Position numbers and translations under genes: made by a program. 64,000 nucleotides of DNA, taken from Alteromonas gracilis. GTDB lineage: Bacteria; Pseudomonadota; Gammaproteobacteria; Enterobacterales; Alteromonadaceae. Shown here in pieces: positions 17,767 through 27,845 of the stretch. The notes under the pieces are model-generated. The model made no database searches and was not told where the DNA came from. It worked only from the letters and a program-made list of their open reading frames with translations. Every line of letters starts with the position of its first letter. Positions within the stretch are counted from its first letter, which is position 1. Location of the stretch: NCBI RefSeq assembly GCF_002993325.1, contig NZ_PVNO01000024.1, positions 186,001-250,000 on the forward strand, given 5' to 3'.

Positions 17767-18261
17767 TTAACTCCAAGTAAAGTCAATTGGCCATAGTTGC
17801 TGTTTTTGTTTATCAAAGTTTTGCCACATTTGGGCATAGGTTTCTTGCGTTTCAGGGTGAATGTCGTTGGGAACAAGTTCAGCTAACGGCCAAAGCACAA
17901 ACGCGTTGTAGCAAATTTCTTCGCGAGGCAAAACCACAGGGGTTGTAGTTATCTCACTATCATAGGTAAGCAAATCAAGATCAAGGGTTCTGGCACAAAA
18001 CTTTTTGTCTGCGTGCACTCTGCCATTCTCTCTCTCGATAGATTTAAGCGTGGCGCACACCTCTTCAATGCTTTTCGATGTTGTTGCCCGCGCTGCTGCG
18101 TTGTAAAAAGGGTTACCGTTAAAGCCAACCGCTTCACTTTCGTAAACGGAAGATACAGTAACATCACTGAACACCTGTTTTAACGCCGCTAAAGACCGCC
18201 GAGTATAATGTTCCCGCTCTATATTGGAACCGATACTAATCAATATGGTGTGTGAAGACAT
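17767..18261 (-). CDS. folK: HPPK, 2-amino-4-hydroxy-6-hydroxymethyldihydropteridine pyrophosphokinase
   Basis: 164 residues, typical for HPPK. Conserved segments: ISIGSNIERE near the start, FYNAAARATT, and ARTLDLDLLTYD (metal-binding Asp residues) near residue 110. It transfers pyrophosphate from ATP to the pterin in folate synthesis. Its ATG overlaps the folB stop (TAATG), which indicates translational coupling. Confidence 0.95.
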   Translation of the reverse strand: MSSHTILISIGSNIEREHYTRRSLAALKQVFSDVTVSSVYESEAVGFNGNPFYNAAARATTSKSIEEVCATLKSIERENGRVHADKKFCARTLDLDLLTYDSEITTTPVVLPREEICYNAFVLWPLAELVPNDIHPETQETYAQMWQNFDKQKQQLWPIDFTWS

Positions 18262-18626
18262 TAAACCCGCTCTTTGCTCATTTCAACAGCAACCGTTCGC
18301 GCGTTGGGAAGGATATTTGGTTTTACGATTTTAAGTGTAATCCCGTTAGCTGGAAAGCTTTCAAGAACGGAATTCATTACTTTGCTACCAAAAGCCTCAA
18401 GTAGTTCAAACGTACTTTCTTTACCCACTTGTACAATGCATTCGGCGACTTTTGCGTAGTCGACGGTGTCGGCCACGTCATCGCTTTGCATGGCCGCTTG
18501 CAAGTCAACATCAAGTGTCACGTCAAGAAGTAATTGGGTTGTGCGCTCACGTTCCCAATCATAAACACCAATCAGGGTGTCAACCTCAAGACCTGTAATA
18601 TATATTTTACCCATGGAATTTTTCAT
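18261..18626 (-). CDS. folB: Dihydroneopterin aldolase FolB
   Basis: 121 residues. Conserved: TLIGVYDWERE near residue 17, DDVADTVDYAKVAE in the middle and LKIVKPNILPNARTVAVEM at the end. It makes the HPPK substrate (6-hydroxymethyl-dihydropterin) and is translationally coupled to folK. The start could be 18626 or the internal ATG at 18614 (MGKIYI); neither has a strong ribosome site. Confidence 0.94.
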   Translation of the reverse strand: MKNSMGKIYITGLEVDTLIGVYDWERERTTQLLLDVTLDVDLQAAMQSDDVADTVDYAKVAECIVQVGKESTFELLEAFGSKVMNSVLESFPANGITLKIVKPNILPNARTVAVEMSKERV

Positions 18627-18942
18627 CTTGTACTGTTATCAAACCAATCTATCGCCGTGTTATAGGCGTGATTACTGGTCTTACTACTGCGCTTTCACCC
18701 ACATATTGAGGCTAAACGGTGGTATATCACGTTTGGATGGAGTAGCTTTACGCTTGTGTGTTGTAACTATACCGCTGTATGACAACTGGGAGCAACCAAG
18801 GTTTTATAATTTTAATTAGGCGGCTTGGTGCAATGAGCATCATATTGCGCTTTGTAAGAGAGTGCATAGCTGTCTAAAAAAGAGCCCTCTTTACTTAGAT
18901 AACACATGCTTAAAAAATACTTTTAAAAACTAGAATGCATAA
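18627..18942. other. Divergent promoter region folB / plsY
   Basis: 316 bases with no credible gene. A TAGAAT at about 18931-18936 lies so close to the plsY ATG that plsY may have a very short leader; no ribosome site is visible there. No operator was recognised. Confidence 0.45.
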
Positions 18943-19545
18943 ATGATTTCGCTAACCCTTTTAATGATTGCCGTCGCCTACCTCTTTGGCTCACTTTCAA
19001 GTGCCGTCGTAATAAGTCGACTGTTTGGATTACCTGATCCCAGAACCGCTGGTTCTAAAAATCCAGGCGCAACTAATGTTTACAGACTAGGTGGGCGTGT
19101 TCCCGCATTACTTGTTCTTGTTATGGACATTTTAAAAGGCACTATTCCCGTATACGGCAGCTATTTTTTAGGCATAGAGCCTATCACTCTGGGCTTAATA
19201 GCCATATTCGCATGCCTAGGCCATATTTTTCCGCTCTACTTTGGGTTTCAAGGTGGAAAAGCGGTAGCTACCGCATTTGGCGCTATGCTGCCTATTGGGC
19301 TTGATTTAGCGGGCCTGCTCATTCTAAGTTGGGTGATCGTAGTTTTTCTTACCGGCTACTCTTCACTCGGCGCACTTATCGCAGTATCGCTAGCTCCACT
19401 GTTTACATTTTTGATAAAGCCGTTGTACACCGTTCCCGTTGCGATGCTTTCTTTGCTCATTATAGTGCGACATAAAGACAACATTACCCGCCTGCTAGCG
19501 GGTAATGAAAGTAAGGTGTGGGATAAAGGAAAAGTTAAAGAATAA
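18943..19545 (+). CDS. plsY: Acyl-phosphate:glycerol-3-phosphate acyltransferase PlsY
   Basis: 200 residues with five or so membrane segments. Family motifs: [52 protein letters not shown]. It carries out the first acylation of glycerol-3-phosphate using acyl phosphate at the inner membrane. It is divergent from folB and overlaps the convergent phosphodiesterase gene by 11 bases. Confidence 0.96.
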   Translation: MISLTLLMIAVAYLFGSLSSAVVISRLFGLPDPRTAGSKNPGATNVYRLGGRVPALLVLVMDILKGTIPVYGSYFLGIEPITLGLIAIFACLGHIFPLYFGFQGGKAVATAFGAMLPIGLDLAGLLILSWVIVVFLTGYSSLGALIAVSLAPLFTFLIKPLYTVPVAMLSLLIIVRHKDNITRLLAGNESKVWDKGKVKE

Positions 19546-20863
19546 GCCCCTTTCTTAACACATCAAGCTCTCCATCTATAGGTGTAATCGGTGCAACACC
19601 AAGAATTTTTGCCAGCGCTGGATATACCTCCAGATTACTAAATGGCGGAAGGGTTGTACCTGATGCAAACGCGGGTCCTACAGCAACAAACGTCGCCCCC
19701 ATGTCAGGCAGCGTATTGAGGTAACCGTGTCCTCCTTTACTGACATGCATACTGTTAGCATTCTTGAAACGCGCGGGTGGCGCAATTTCGATAATAATAT
19801 CGCCCGTTCTATTTCCGGACTCCATGTGACGCGCCGCACGCTGCTTTTTATTCAAAACAATAAAGCGATTTTCGGCTATTTTCTCTAAGCGGGACATTTC
19901 ATTGCTGATTGCTTCGTTAGACAGGTCATCTTTAGCATATATATGCACCTGGGCCCCTGCATTTTCGATTATAAAGCTTTCTGGAATTGACAGTGACGCT
20001 ATGTCTAGCAGTTGATTCTCGTCTATCGGAGTCATACCGTGGTCGGAAACGACAACTAAGTTTACCTCTAGATCTAATTGATTTATGCGCTCGTAAAGTT
20101 GGCCAATCAGCGCATCAACTTTTTGAACCGCATCGTAAGTTTTGTCTGCGAAAGGCCCCTCGTCGTGACCTACTGAATCAGTCAATGAAAAATAACCAGC
20201 TATAAAGCGAGGACGAGATATTTCAGGCAATTTGAGCCAGTTGACTATCTGATCAACCCGCTCTTGGTAATCGGAATATTTGGAATAATGATAGTGGTAA
20301 GTAGGTAATGCGCCAGATATACGCGCGTCAGACTCTGGCCAGAAAAAAGTAGCCGCCTTCATACCGTGATATTCAACAAGATTCCAAAGTGGTGTTGCTT
20401 TTATCCATGTGCTGTCTGCGCCACCATCGCCAAGTTCATATCGTGCGAAGCTATCCTTGTTCGGCCGCGATTTGTCGTAAAACCGGTTGTTTACAATGCC
20501 ATGATTTTTGGGAAGTAATCCGGTAACCAAAGATATGTGGTTGGGAAAGGTGTTTGAAGGGTATACAGGGGTCATAGACACTGCCCTTACCCCTTGCTTA
20601 GCAATGGTGTTTAAATGCTTAGCTTCGTGCAGCTCTATGTAGTCGTGACGAAAGCCGTCTAAAGATATCATCACTACGTATTGCTTATTTGTTTCAGCGT
20701 CACTCTTTGAGTCTTGCGCCATTGGCGTACCTGTTGGCACGACCTGATCCGTAGCGAATACATTGAACGATGTTAGCGTTGCTAAAGTGAGTGACGTTAT
20801 AAAAAAACCAAGCGAGTATTTCACCATGCTTGAGAACCGTGTTGTCCAGCTTTCTAACCTCAT
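19535..20863 (-). CDS. Exported NPP-type nucleotide pyrophosphatase/phosphodiesterase
   Basis: 442 residues of the alkaline phosphatase superfamily, NPP branch. A signal peptide ends near NVFA (about residue 37). Metal and nucleophile motifs: [12 protein letters not shown], the Thr nucleophile in [28 protein letters not shown] and VVSDHGM, plus a late His in GGHGYLN. It should cleave phosphodiester or pyrophosphate bonds of nucleotides or similar substrates in the periplasm. I keep the first ATG because AAAGG lies four bases before it. It is downstream of tsaD after two hairpins. No Pho box was found in front of it. Confidence 0.88.
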   Translation of the reverse strand: MRLESWTTRFSSMVKYSLGFFITSLTLATLTSFNVFATDQVVPTGTPMAQDSKSDAETNKQYVVMISLDGFRHDYIELHEAKHLNTIAKQGVRAVSMTPVYPSNTFPNHISLVTGLLPKNHGIVNNRFYDKSRPNKDSFARYELGDGGADSTWIKATPLWNLVEYHGMKAATFFWPESDARISGALPTYHYHYSKYSDYQERVDQIVNWLKLPEISRPRFIAGYFSLTDSVGHDEGPFADKTYDAVQKVDALIGQLYERINQLDLEVNLVVVSDHGMTPIDENQLLDIASLSIPESFIIENAGAQVHIYAKDDLSNEAISNEMSRLEKIAENRFIVLNKKQRAARHMESGNRTGDIIIEIAPPARFKNANSMHVSKGGHGYLNTLPDMGATFVAVGPAFASGTTLPPFSNLEVYPALAKILGVAPITPIDGELDVLRKGLIL

Positions 20864-20903
20864 GCTGCCTTTCCCTTGCTTATTTGCTCATCTGATTAAC
20901 AGT

Positions 20904-20934
20904 AAAGGCAGTGAAGCATGTTTTCATTGCCTTT
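20904..20934. terminator. Terminator downstream of tsaD
   Basis: AAAGGCAGTGAA and TTCATTGCCTTT form a 12-bp stem (one mismatch) followed by T on the plus strand and a short T run on the minus strand. A second hairpin (TTGGCTACG/CGTAGCCAA) lies at 20961-20986. Together they probably end tsaD transcripts. Confidence 0.55.
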
Positions 20935-21040
20935 TTGTGTATTTCCATTGCGAAACGTTATTGGCTACGCAAACGTTCGTAGCCAACAGCTCAATGAACA
21001 CCATCAGCGCGCACGTTTTGCGAAGGACAATCGGCGTATA

Positions 21041-22084
21041 TTAAATAGCCGTCAAGGTATCCAGCGGCCAGCGCGGTTTGGCTTGAGAAGACAAAGCTAA
21101 GGTCTCTCCTGCTTTCAAACGCTGCATACCGGCATAGGCAATCATCGCACCATTATCGGTACAATACGCCAAGCTTGGATAAAACACCTCTCCCTTAAGA
21201 TCTTGCATAAGGGCTTTCATTTCTGCGCGCAGCATTGTGTTAGCACTCACGCCCCCCGCTATAACTAAACGCTTCATACCGGTTTGCTTTAACGCACGTT
21301 TGCATTTAATGATAAGCGTATCGACAACCGCCTCTTGAAATGCATAGGCAATATTTGCTTTCGTTTGCTCTACCTGCTCTGCGGTCAAGTCAGTATTGCC
21401 TGTTAAGTCAGCATCGCGAATGGTGTTCGCTGCAAACGTCTTTAAACCACTAAAGCTGAAATCAAGGCCCGGTCTGTCTGTCATTGGACGTGGGAACTTG
21501 TAGTGACCTGCTTCGCCTTTTTCAGCTAACTTTGCCAACAAAGGCCCTCCAGGGTAATCAAGCCCTAGCAACTTAGCCGTTTTATCGAACGCCTCGCCTG
21601 CGGCATCATCAATAGACTCACCAAGTACTTCGTATTGACCAATGCCTTCGACTTTAACCAACATTGAGTGGCCACCAGACACCAAAAGAGCAACGAATGG
21701 AAATGCCGGCGCGTCGTCTTCAAGCATGGGCGCTAACAAATGCCCTTCCATGTGGTGAACACCCACCGCAGGTACGTTCCATGCGTAGGCCAGCGAACGG
21801 CCTACTGAAGATCCTACAAGCAGTGCCCCAACCAAGCCAGGCCCTTGAGTAAAAGCAACGCCGTCGATTTCTGATGGCTTTGTGTTGGCATCTTCCATAG
21901 CTTTTTCAATGAGAGGAATGATTTTTCTAACGTGGTCACGGGAGGCGAGTTCAGGGACCACACCGCCATAATCAGCATGGAGTTTAACTTGACTGTAAAG
22001 CTCATGTGACAACAAACCTCTTTCATCATCGTAAACCGCGATGCCTGTCTCGTCACAAGATGTTTCAATTCCTAAAATACGCAT
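21041..22084 (-). CDS. tsaD: tRNA threonylcarbamoyladenosine synthase subunit TsaD
   Basis: 347 residues. Kae1/TsaD motifs: [19 protein letters not shown], the metal-binding [29 protein letters not shown] and [13 protein letters not shown]. With TsaB and TsaE it forms the t6A modification on ANN-decoding tRNAs. It is divergent from rpsU across 504 bases, the arrangement usual in gammaproteobacteria. Confidence 0.97.
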   Translation of the reverse strand: MRILGIETSCDETGIAVYDDERGLLSHELYSQVKLHADYGGVVPELASRDHVRKIIPLIEKAMEDANTKPSEIDGVAFTQGPGLVGALLVGSSVGRSLAYAWNVPAVGVHHMEGHLLAPMLEDDAPAFPFVALLVSGGHSMLVKVEGIGQYEVLGESIDDAAGEAFDKTAKLLGLDYPGGPLLAKLAEKGEAGHYKFPRPMTDRPGLDFSFSGLKTFAANTIRDADLTGNTDLTAEQVEQTKANIAYAFQEAVVDTLIIKCKRALKQTGMKRLVIAGGVSANTMLRAEMKALMQDLKGEVFYPSLAYCTDNGAMIAYAGMQRLKAGETLALSSQAKPRWPLDTLTAI

Positions 22085-22588
22085 GGGGAGTAAGCCTTTT
22101 TACTACTAACGATAATGCTCTGCGTTTGGACGCGCTTACACGTTCACAACTTTAATGAACCGTACTTGTCGAATAATACCAAAAACAAAGTAAATAATAC
22201 TGGCGATCTGTGGCGATCATCTTTATGATCCGGCCGCGATCATAATACTACCCTTATCAGAAACATCCGGTTTTACGTTTTTGGCCGATTACCGTTCAAA
22301 AAGAGAAAAATCATGAAGGACATCGTCTGAAAAGGGCGCTTAATTGTGCCGAGTTAAGGAACACGGTGCTTAACGAGCGCAGAGTTTACCTTTAATCCTA
22401 CATTCATGGAATGCCAGTTATCAGGTAAATGAACGGTAAATGCACAATATTGGCTATTTTTTAGCAATTCATCCTTTACTTTCTCTGTAGATATGATTAG
22501 AATTTCGCACCATTTTTAACCCGGGTGGCCTTTTTAGCGCACAATTTTACCCGGATTTACACAGTAAAAGTTTTGAGGTGAGTGTTTA
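22085..22588. other. Divergent promoter region tsaD / rpsU
   Basis: 504 bases with no gene. It holds an rpsU promoter (listed separately). Short direct and inverted motifs such as TGGCGATCTGTGGCGATCAT (22202 on) and a CCCGGG around 22519 are seen but not assigned. Confidence 0.5.
22475..22503 (+). promoter_or_regulatory. Promoter of the macromolecular synthesis operon
   Basis: TTTACT at 22475-22480 and TAGAAT at 22498-22503 are spaced by 17 bases. The start point would be near 22510, 79 bases before the rpsU ATG. Confidence 0.55.
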
Positions 22589-22804
22589 ATGCCTATCGTT
22601 AAAGTTAGAGAAAACGAGCCGTTTGATGTGGCGCTGCGTCGTTTTAAGCGTTCTTGTGAAAAAGCAGGTGTTCTTTCTGAAGTTCGTCGTCGTGAATTCT
22701 TCGAAAAGCCAACTTGGGAACGCAAGCGCAAGAAAGCTGCCGCTAAAAAGCGTCATCTTAAGAAGCTAGCTCGTGAAAACGCACGTCGCGTAAAACTCTA
22801 CTAA
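22589..22804 (+). CDS. rpsU: 30S ribosomal protein S21
   Basis: 71 residues, rich in Lys and Arg, with the S21 start [21 protein letters not shown] and the basic tail [10 protein letters not shown]. It is the first gene of rpsU-yqeY-dnaG-rpoD, the macromolecular synthesis operon linking ribosomes, replication priming and transcription initiation. A GAGG site precedes the ATG. Confidence 0.98.
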   Translation: MPIVKVRENEPFDVALRRFKRSCEKAGVLSEVRRREFFEKPTWERKRKKAAAKKRHLKKLARENARRVKLY

Positions 22805-22826
22805 TATAGGGTTAGCCAACGAGTCT

Positions 22827-22854
22827 GAAAGGTGTTGCAATTGCAGCACCTTTC
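22827..22854 (+). terminator. Attenuator hairpin after rpsU
   Basis: GAAAGGTGTTGCAA and TTGCAGCACCTTTC are almost perfectly complementary over 14 bp, giving a stable stem with a minimal loop; the following CGCGTTTC is a weak U-tract. A partial terminator at this position would explain the known excess of S21 over DnaG in such operons. Confidence 0.65.
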
Positions 22855-23004
22855 GCGTTTCTGGGCCTTTATTTTTTATCCTTTTCAGTCCTATTAAATG
22901 ATTACACTCGATTTTTAACGTAGGATTGAAGGTATGGTGATCTTTGCTGTAAATTTTTGCAGCGCCTGAAAAGCTTAATTTATTTATAAAAAACAGGAAG
23001 CATC

Positions 23005-23451
23005 ATGGCACTAATTGATGATTTAAAAGCAGCGCAAAAAGATGCGATGCGTGCAAAAGAAAAGGTACGTCTTGGTACTATTCGTATGGCTATGGCTGCC
23101 ATTAAACAAAAAGAAATTGATGAGCAAATAACGCTTGATGATAGCCAGATTCTGGCTGTACTTACCAAGATGGTTAAGCAGCGCCAAGACGCAGCAACTC
23201 AGTACGATGCAGCTAATCGTGACGATCTAGCAAGTAAAGAGCGAGAAGAAATTACCTATATTGAAGATTTTCTTCCTCAGCCTTTAAGTGACGACGAACT
23301 TAACGCCCTTATCGATGAAACCATGGCTGCGACAGGCGCTTCAGGTATGCAGGATATGGGTAAAGTGATGGGCGCTTTAAAGCCTAAAGTTCAAGGCCGT
23401 ACTGACATGGGCGCTCTCAGTGCAAAAATTAAGGCACGCCTGAACGCGTAA
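23005..23451 (+). CDS. yqeY: GatB/YqeY domain protein
   Basis: 148 residues, all of one YqeY domain, a family related to the tRNA-binding tail of the GatB amidotransferase subunit. Typical: MALIDDLKAAQKDAMRAKEK, RLGTIRMAMAAIK and GKVMGALKPKVQGR. Its molecular role is not settled. AGGA lies ten bases before the ATG. It sits between rpsU and dnaG, as in many gammaproteobacteria. Confidence 0.94.
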   Translation: MALIDDLKAAQKDAMRAKEKVRLGTIRMAMAAIKQKEIDEQITLDDSQILAVLTKMVKQRQDAATQYDAANRDDLASKEREEITYIEDFLPQPLSDDELNALIDETMAATGASGMQDMGKVMGALKPKVQGRTDMGALSAKIKARLNA

Positions 23452-23480
23452 GCGTAAATTGTAGCTTGAGCCAACTAGTG

Positions 23481-23506
23481 CGAAGGTGTGGATAGCCACG
23501 CCTTCG
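23481..23506 (+). terminator. Hairpin between yqeY and dnaG
   Basis: CGAAGGTGTGG and CCACGCCTTCG form an 11-bp stem (one G-U pair) with an ATAG loop, then GTTGTTCTCATTTTT. It may be an attenuator or a processing site lowering dnaG expression. Confidence 0.55.
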
Positions 23507-23625
23507 TTGTTCTCATTTTTAAACTTCCCTGTTAAAGTACTCCACTGTCTTAATCATGTTGCGATAGGCCTTCTACGGCGTCGTTGCATCATATGCATTA
23601 ATGGTCCTTTTTAAAAAATACCCTC

Positions 23626-25404
23626 ATGGCTGGAAAAATACCGCGCGATTTTATAGATGATCTTTTGTCACGTACTGATGTGGTAGACGTGGTCGATAGC
23701 CGAGTAAAACTTAAAAAAGCAGGCAAAAACTATCAGGCGTGCTGTCCTTTCCACAACGAAAAATCCCCTTCTTTTACCGTTAGCCAAGATAAGCAGTTTT
23801 ATCATTGTTTTGGCTGTGGAGCGCATGGCAACGCTATCTCCTTTATCATGGAGTTTGATCGCCTTGAGTTTGTAGAGGCTATTGAGGAACTTGCTCGCTA
23901 CCACGGTCTTGAGGTACCCCGAGAAAAGGGCAGCCGACCGGCGATGAGCGAAGAGAAAAAGCAACAACAACAAGACGACTATGCAGTGATGGAACAAGTT
24001 GCGCGCTTTTTTCAGCATCAACTACGCCAAAACGGCAATAGCAAAAAGGCCATCGACTATCTAAAAAATCGTGGGCTCAGCGGCGATATCGTTAAGCAAT
24101 GGGAAATCGGCTATGCGCCAGATAGTTGGGATGCCCTGCTTAATACATTTGGTAAAGACCCACAGCGCATTAAACAACTCATCGATTTAAAACTCGTTAA
24201 TCGCAATGACCAAGGTCGTACGTATGACTTCTTCCGCGATCGAATTATGTTTCCAATTCGAGACAAGCGCGGCCGCGTCGTTGGGTTTGGTGGGCGTGTC
24301 CTCGATGATGGCGGCCCCAAATACTTAAACTCTCCCGAAACTCGCATATTCCATAAAGGCAGCGAGCTATTTGGTTTTTATTCTGCTCGTCAAAATAATC
24401 GTAACCTAGACACCGTGGTTATCGTTGAAGGCTATATGGATGTAGTTGCACTCAGTCAATTTGACATTAATATCGCCACTGCTGCATTGGGTACTGCGAC
24501 TACCCCTGAGCATATTCAAATGCTGGTTCGCGCAACATCGCACATAGTATGCTGCTACGATGGCGATAGAGCTGGCAGAGAAGCTGCTTGGCGCGCATTG
24601 GAAAATGCGCTACCTGCGTTAAAAGATGGCGTACGTTTGTCGTTTTTATTCTTACCCGATGGTGAAGATCCAGACACTATGGTACGCCAAATAGGTAAAG
24701 AAGCATTTATGGGTATGCTTGATGAAGCCATGCCCCTGTCACGTTTTTTCTTCGAAAATTTGTTAAAAACCCACAACGTAGGCTCGCCTGAAGGCAAAAT
24801 AGCACTCAAAAAAGCGGCATTACCGCTTATCGAAAGTACGCTAGGGGAAGACCAGAAGCAAATGCTGTTGGAAGAGTTGGCGAAACATACCGGCGAGTTC
24901 GACCGCTTTAAGCTCCAACAAGATATTACAAGGGCAAATCAAGGCTCTAAGCAAGCGTATTCCCCAAATCGAAATCAAGTGAATAAGCCTAAGCTATCGC
25001 CTCTTCGAATGCTTATCCGTTTGCTCATAGATAAACCAGCACTCGCGTCAATATGCGAAGATGTTCAGATAGACATTTTTGCTGGTAGTACTGCCGCGGG
25101 TATGGATTTGTTACGCGATGTTCATCGCTACTGTTTAGCAAATCCAAAAGCAAAAACCGCACAGCTTGTTGAAAATTTCCGCGACCATCCCCATTCTTCT
25201 ACTATCGCGAAATTATTGTTACAAGAACACTTAGTAAAAGACGAGGATGCTGAACGTGTATACAACGACAGCTTTGCTCGCTTACTTGATGGGCATTTTG
25301 ATAGCCGAATTGAAACCTTAATTTCACGCTCGCGGGTTCAACCGCTTACCCAAGCGGAGAAACAGGAATTGAACCTGCTCATGAGGGAAAGACAGAAAAG
25401 TTAG
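23626..25404 (+). CDS. dnaG: DNA primase DnaG
   Basis: 592 residues. The N-terminal zinc ribbon (CPFHNEKSPSF ... YHCFGCGAHG; Cys-His-Cys-Cys) covers about 40-64, then the primase core and the Toprim fold (VVIVEGYMDVVAL near residue 265, CCYDGDRAGR near 308). The C-terminal ~150 residues are the DnaB-binding domain. It makes the RNA primers for replication. It follows yqeY after a hairpin and precedes rpoD by 430 bases. Confidence 0.97.
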   Translation: MAGKIPRDFIDDLLSRTDVVDVVDSRVKLKKAGKNYQACCPFHNEKSPSFTVSQDKQFYHCFGCGAHGNAISFIMEFDRLEFVEAIEELARYHGLEVPREKGSRPAMSEEKKQQQQDDYAVMEQVARFFQHQLRQNGNSKKAIDYLKNRGLSGDIVKQWEIGYAPDSWDALLNTFGKDPQRIKQLIDLKLVNRNDQGRTYDFFRDRIMFPIRDKRGRVVGFGGRVLDDGGPKYLNSPETRIFHKGSELFGFYSARQNNRNLDTVVIVEGYMDVVALSQFDINIATAALGTATTPEHIQMLVRATSHIVCCYDGDRAGREAAWRALENALPALKDGVRLSFLFLPDGEDPDTMVRQIGKEAFMGMLDEAMPLSRFFFENLLKTHNVGSPEGKIALKKAALPLIESTLGEDQKQMLLEELAKHTGEFDRFKLQQDITRANQGSKQAYSPNRNQVNKPKLSPLRMLIRLLIDKPALASICEDVQIDIFAGSTAAGMDLLRDVHRYCLANPKAKTAQLVENFRDHPHSSTIAKLLLQEHLVKDEDAERVYNDSFARLLDGHFDSRIETLISRSRVQPLTQAEKQELNLLMRERQKS

Positions 25405-25834
25405 CCACGCGTGTCATCATTTTATTTTTTGACTACTGGTTAGCCTGCTCTAACGTAGTAAGTACTTTTAACTCCGGCTGTTTTGACAGTTGGCTGCATG
25501 AAAATTACTGGCTAAAAAATCGGCCATCAATCTGGTAAAACCACCGCATATTCTGCTATACTGGCTAATTCGCTGCAAGCTTCTTTATTTAAGCTTAACG
25601 CTAAAGAAGTGAACAAATATGCAGCAATACTAGTAGCAAAGATATAGCCGAACATAAACGGGCAGAACCAAACCCGAGCAGATGTGCATCGCAAAAGTAA
25701 CGGTTTACACCGGCGTGGCATCGAGCATTAACGGCCTTGATACAAATGCAGTACTACAGCAGATCAGGGAACATACCTAGACGTATGTTGTCTTTTCTAT
25801 TGCAAACTAATTGAATGTGAGAAGTGTAGGTTAT
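25405..25834. other. dnaG-rpoD intergenic region
   Basis: 430 bases without a credible gene; a 64-residue reverse frame at 25527-25721 is not supported. An extended -10 (TGCTATACT, with TATACT at 25557-25562) could be an internal rpoD promoter. AACATAC/GTATGTT at 25770-25789 forms a 7-bp stem followed by GTCTTTTCT, a possible attenuator just ahead of rpoD. Confidence 0.45.
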
Positions 25835-27670
25835 ATGGCGCAAAGCAAGCAGTCTCAGATTAAACTCCTGATTGCAAAAGGTAAAGAGCAAGGTTACTTA
25901 ACCTTTGCAGAAGTTAACGACCACCTGCCGCAAGATATTGTCGATTCTGATCAAATCGAAGACATAATCCGCATGATTAATGACATGGGAATTCAAGTAT
26001 CTGAATCAGCTCCTGATGCAGACGAACTTCTCATGCAAGAAGCGAATGCCGATGAAGATGCTGCAGAAGCAGCAGCACAGGCACTTGCTACTGTAGAAAG
26101 TGAAATTGGCCGTACGACTGACCCGGTTCGCATGTACATGCGTGAAATGGGTACTGTTGAACTTCTTACTCGTGAAGGCGAAATTGAAATCGCTAAGCGA
26201 ATCGAAGATGGTATCAATCAGGTTCAGTGTTCAGTTGCTGAATATCCAGAAGCAATTACATATTTATTGGATCAGTGGGACCTTTACGAAGCAGAAGAGA
26301 TTCGTCTTAGCGATATTATTTCAGGCTTTGTTGACCCTAATGATGACCAAGATCTTGCTCCAACAGCAACGCACGTTGGCTCTGAATTGTCTGAAGAAGA
26401 ATTAGATGATGAAGATGGCGATGATGACGAAGACGAGGACGACGAAGAAGACGATAGCGGTGTTGACCCTGAGTTAGCACGTGAGCGCTTTACAGAGCTT
26501 CGTGAGCAGTACATCAAGACTCGTGAAGTCATTGAAAAGAAAGGGCGCTCTCACGCGGATGCGCGTGCTCAAATTAACGCTTTGAGCGACGTATTCAAAG
26601 AGTTCCGCTTAGTTCCTAAGCAGTTCGACCGCATGGTTAAAAACATGCGCGAAATGATGGACAAAGTGCGCATTCAAGAACGTCTTGTTATGAAGTTTTG
26701 CGTTGTTAACGCTAAAATGCCTAAGAAAGATTTTATCAAAGCATTTGCTGGCAACGAAACGTCGACAGCTTGGTTACACGAAACAATTAAGTCTGGTGCA
26801 CCTTATGCGTCAGACCTTGCGGTAAACCAAGAAGAAATCGAGCGCTGTATCAGCAAGATGAACCAAGTTGAGCAAGAAACGGGTTTGGTCATCGCTGATA
26901 TTAAAGACATCAATCGTCGCATGTCTATCGGTGAAGCCAAAGCACGCCGCGCGAAGAAAGAGATGGTTGAAGCTAACTTGCGTCTTGTTATTTCAATCGC
27001 TAAGAAGTACACCAACCGCGGTCTTCAATTCCTTGACCTTATCCAAGAAGGTAATATTGGCCTAATGAAGGCGGTAGATAAATTTGAATACCGTCGTGGT
27101 TACAAGTTTTCTACCTATGCAACGTGGTGGATTCGTCAGGCTATTACTCGTTCAATCGCGGACCAGGCGCGTACTATCCGTATTCCTGTTCATATGATTG
27201 AAACGATTAATAAGCTAAATCGTATCTCTCGTCAGATGCTTCAAGAAATGGGTCGCGAGCCTACACCTGAAGAATTGTCTGAGCGCATGTTGATGCCTGA
27301 GGATAAGATCCGCAAAGTACTTAAAATTGCTAAAGAGCCTATTTCGATGGAAACCCCCATCGGTGATGATGAAGATTCACATCTTGGCGACTTTATCGAG
27401 GACAGCACAATTATCCAGCCCCTCGATTCAGCAACAGGCGGAAGCTTGAAAGGCGCAACCCAGGAAGTACTGGCAGGTTTAACAGCAAGAGAAGCTAAAG
27501 TACTTCGTATGCGTTTTGGTATCGATATGAACACCGACCATACACTAGAAGAAGTGGGTAAGCAGTTTGATGTAACGCGTGAGCGTATTCGTCAAATTGA
27601 AGCGAAAGCACTTCGCAAGCTTCGTCATCCTAGCCGTTCTGAGCAGCTTCGCAGTTTCTTAGACGAGTAG
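25835..27670 (+). CDS. rpoD: RNA polymerase sigma-70 factor RpoD
   Basis: 611 residues from the ATG at 25835 ([23 protein letters not shown]), with TAGG before it; an upstream in-frame start adds eight unrelated residues. Region 1.1 is followed by region 1.2 ([22 protein letters not shown]), a long non-conserved insert with a very acidic stretch near residues 192-215, region 2 ([29 protein letters not shown]), region 3 and region 4 ([34 protein letters not shown]). It is the housekeeping sigma factor. A strong terminator follows. Confidence 0.98.
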   Translation: MAQSKQSQIKLLIAKGKEQGYLTFAEVNDHLPQDIVDSDQIEDIIRMINDMGIQVSESAPDADELLMQEANADEDAAEAAAQALATVESEIGRTTDPVRMYMREMGTVELLTREGEIEIAKRIEDGINQVQCSVAEYPEAITYLLDQWDLYEAEEIRLSDIISGFVDPNDDQDLAPTATHVGSELSEEELDDEDGDDDEDEDDEEDDSGVDPELARERFTELREQYIKTREVIEKKGRSHADARAQINALSDVFKEFRLVPKQFDRMVKNMREMMDKVRIQERLVMKFCVVNAKMPKKDFIKAFAGNETSTAWLHETIKSGAPYASDLAVNQEEIERCISKMNQVEQETGLVIADIKDINRRMSIGEAKARRAKKEMVEANLRLVISIAKKYTNRGLQFLDLIQEGNIGLMKAVDKFEYRRGYKFSTYATWWIRQAITRSIADQARTIRIPVHMIETINKLNRISRQMLQEMGREPTPEELSERMLMPEDKIRKVLKIAKEPISMETPIGDDEDSHLGDFIEDSTIIQPLDSATGGSLKGATQEVLAGLTAREAKVLRMRFGIDMNTDHTLEEVGKQFDVTRERIRQIEAKALRKLRHPSRSEQLRSFLDE

Positions 27671-27692
27671 CTCTAGCGGTAATCGCATTAAT

Positions 27693-27722
27693 AAAAATCC
27701 CCAGCTTGCTGGGGATTTTTTT
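27693..27722 (+). terminator. rpoD intrinsic terminator
   Basis: AAAAATCCCCAG and CTGGGGATTTTT flank a 4-base loop and end in seven T. It is a textbook intrinsic terminator, symmetric enough to work in both directions. Confidence 0.93.
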
Positions 27723-27768
27723 ATGCGTCGTATAGACAATTAATTAATTGCGTTAGGGCAATATCTGC

Positions 27769-27793
27769 AAAAAAGCCCCCTAACGGAGGCTTT
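27769..27793 (-). terminator. Terminator of the chemoreceptor gene
   Basis: The minus strand reads AAAGCCTCC-GTTA-GGGGGCTTT then three more T: a 9-bp stem with one G-U pair, 53 bases past the chemoreceptor stop. Confidence 0.8.
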
Positions 27794-27845
27794 ACTAAAG
27801 TTGCTCATCACAGCATTAACGAGCTGCTTATAATAGCTTTTATTA

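Noticed and set aside
18577..18819. 80-residue plus-strand frame across the folB start
   Set aside because: Overlaps folB, no ribosome site and no family likeness.
20958..20986. Repeated AACGTT motifs around a hairpin near tsaD
   Set aside because: Best explained as part of the tsaD transcript end; no regulator site is known with this pattern.
25527..25721. 64-residue minus-strand frame between dnaG and rpoD
   Set aside because: No ribosome site, overlaps probable promoter and no family features.
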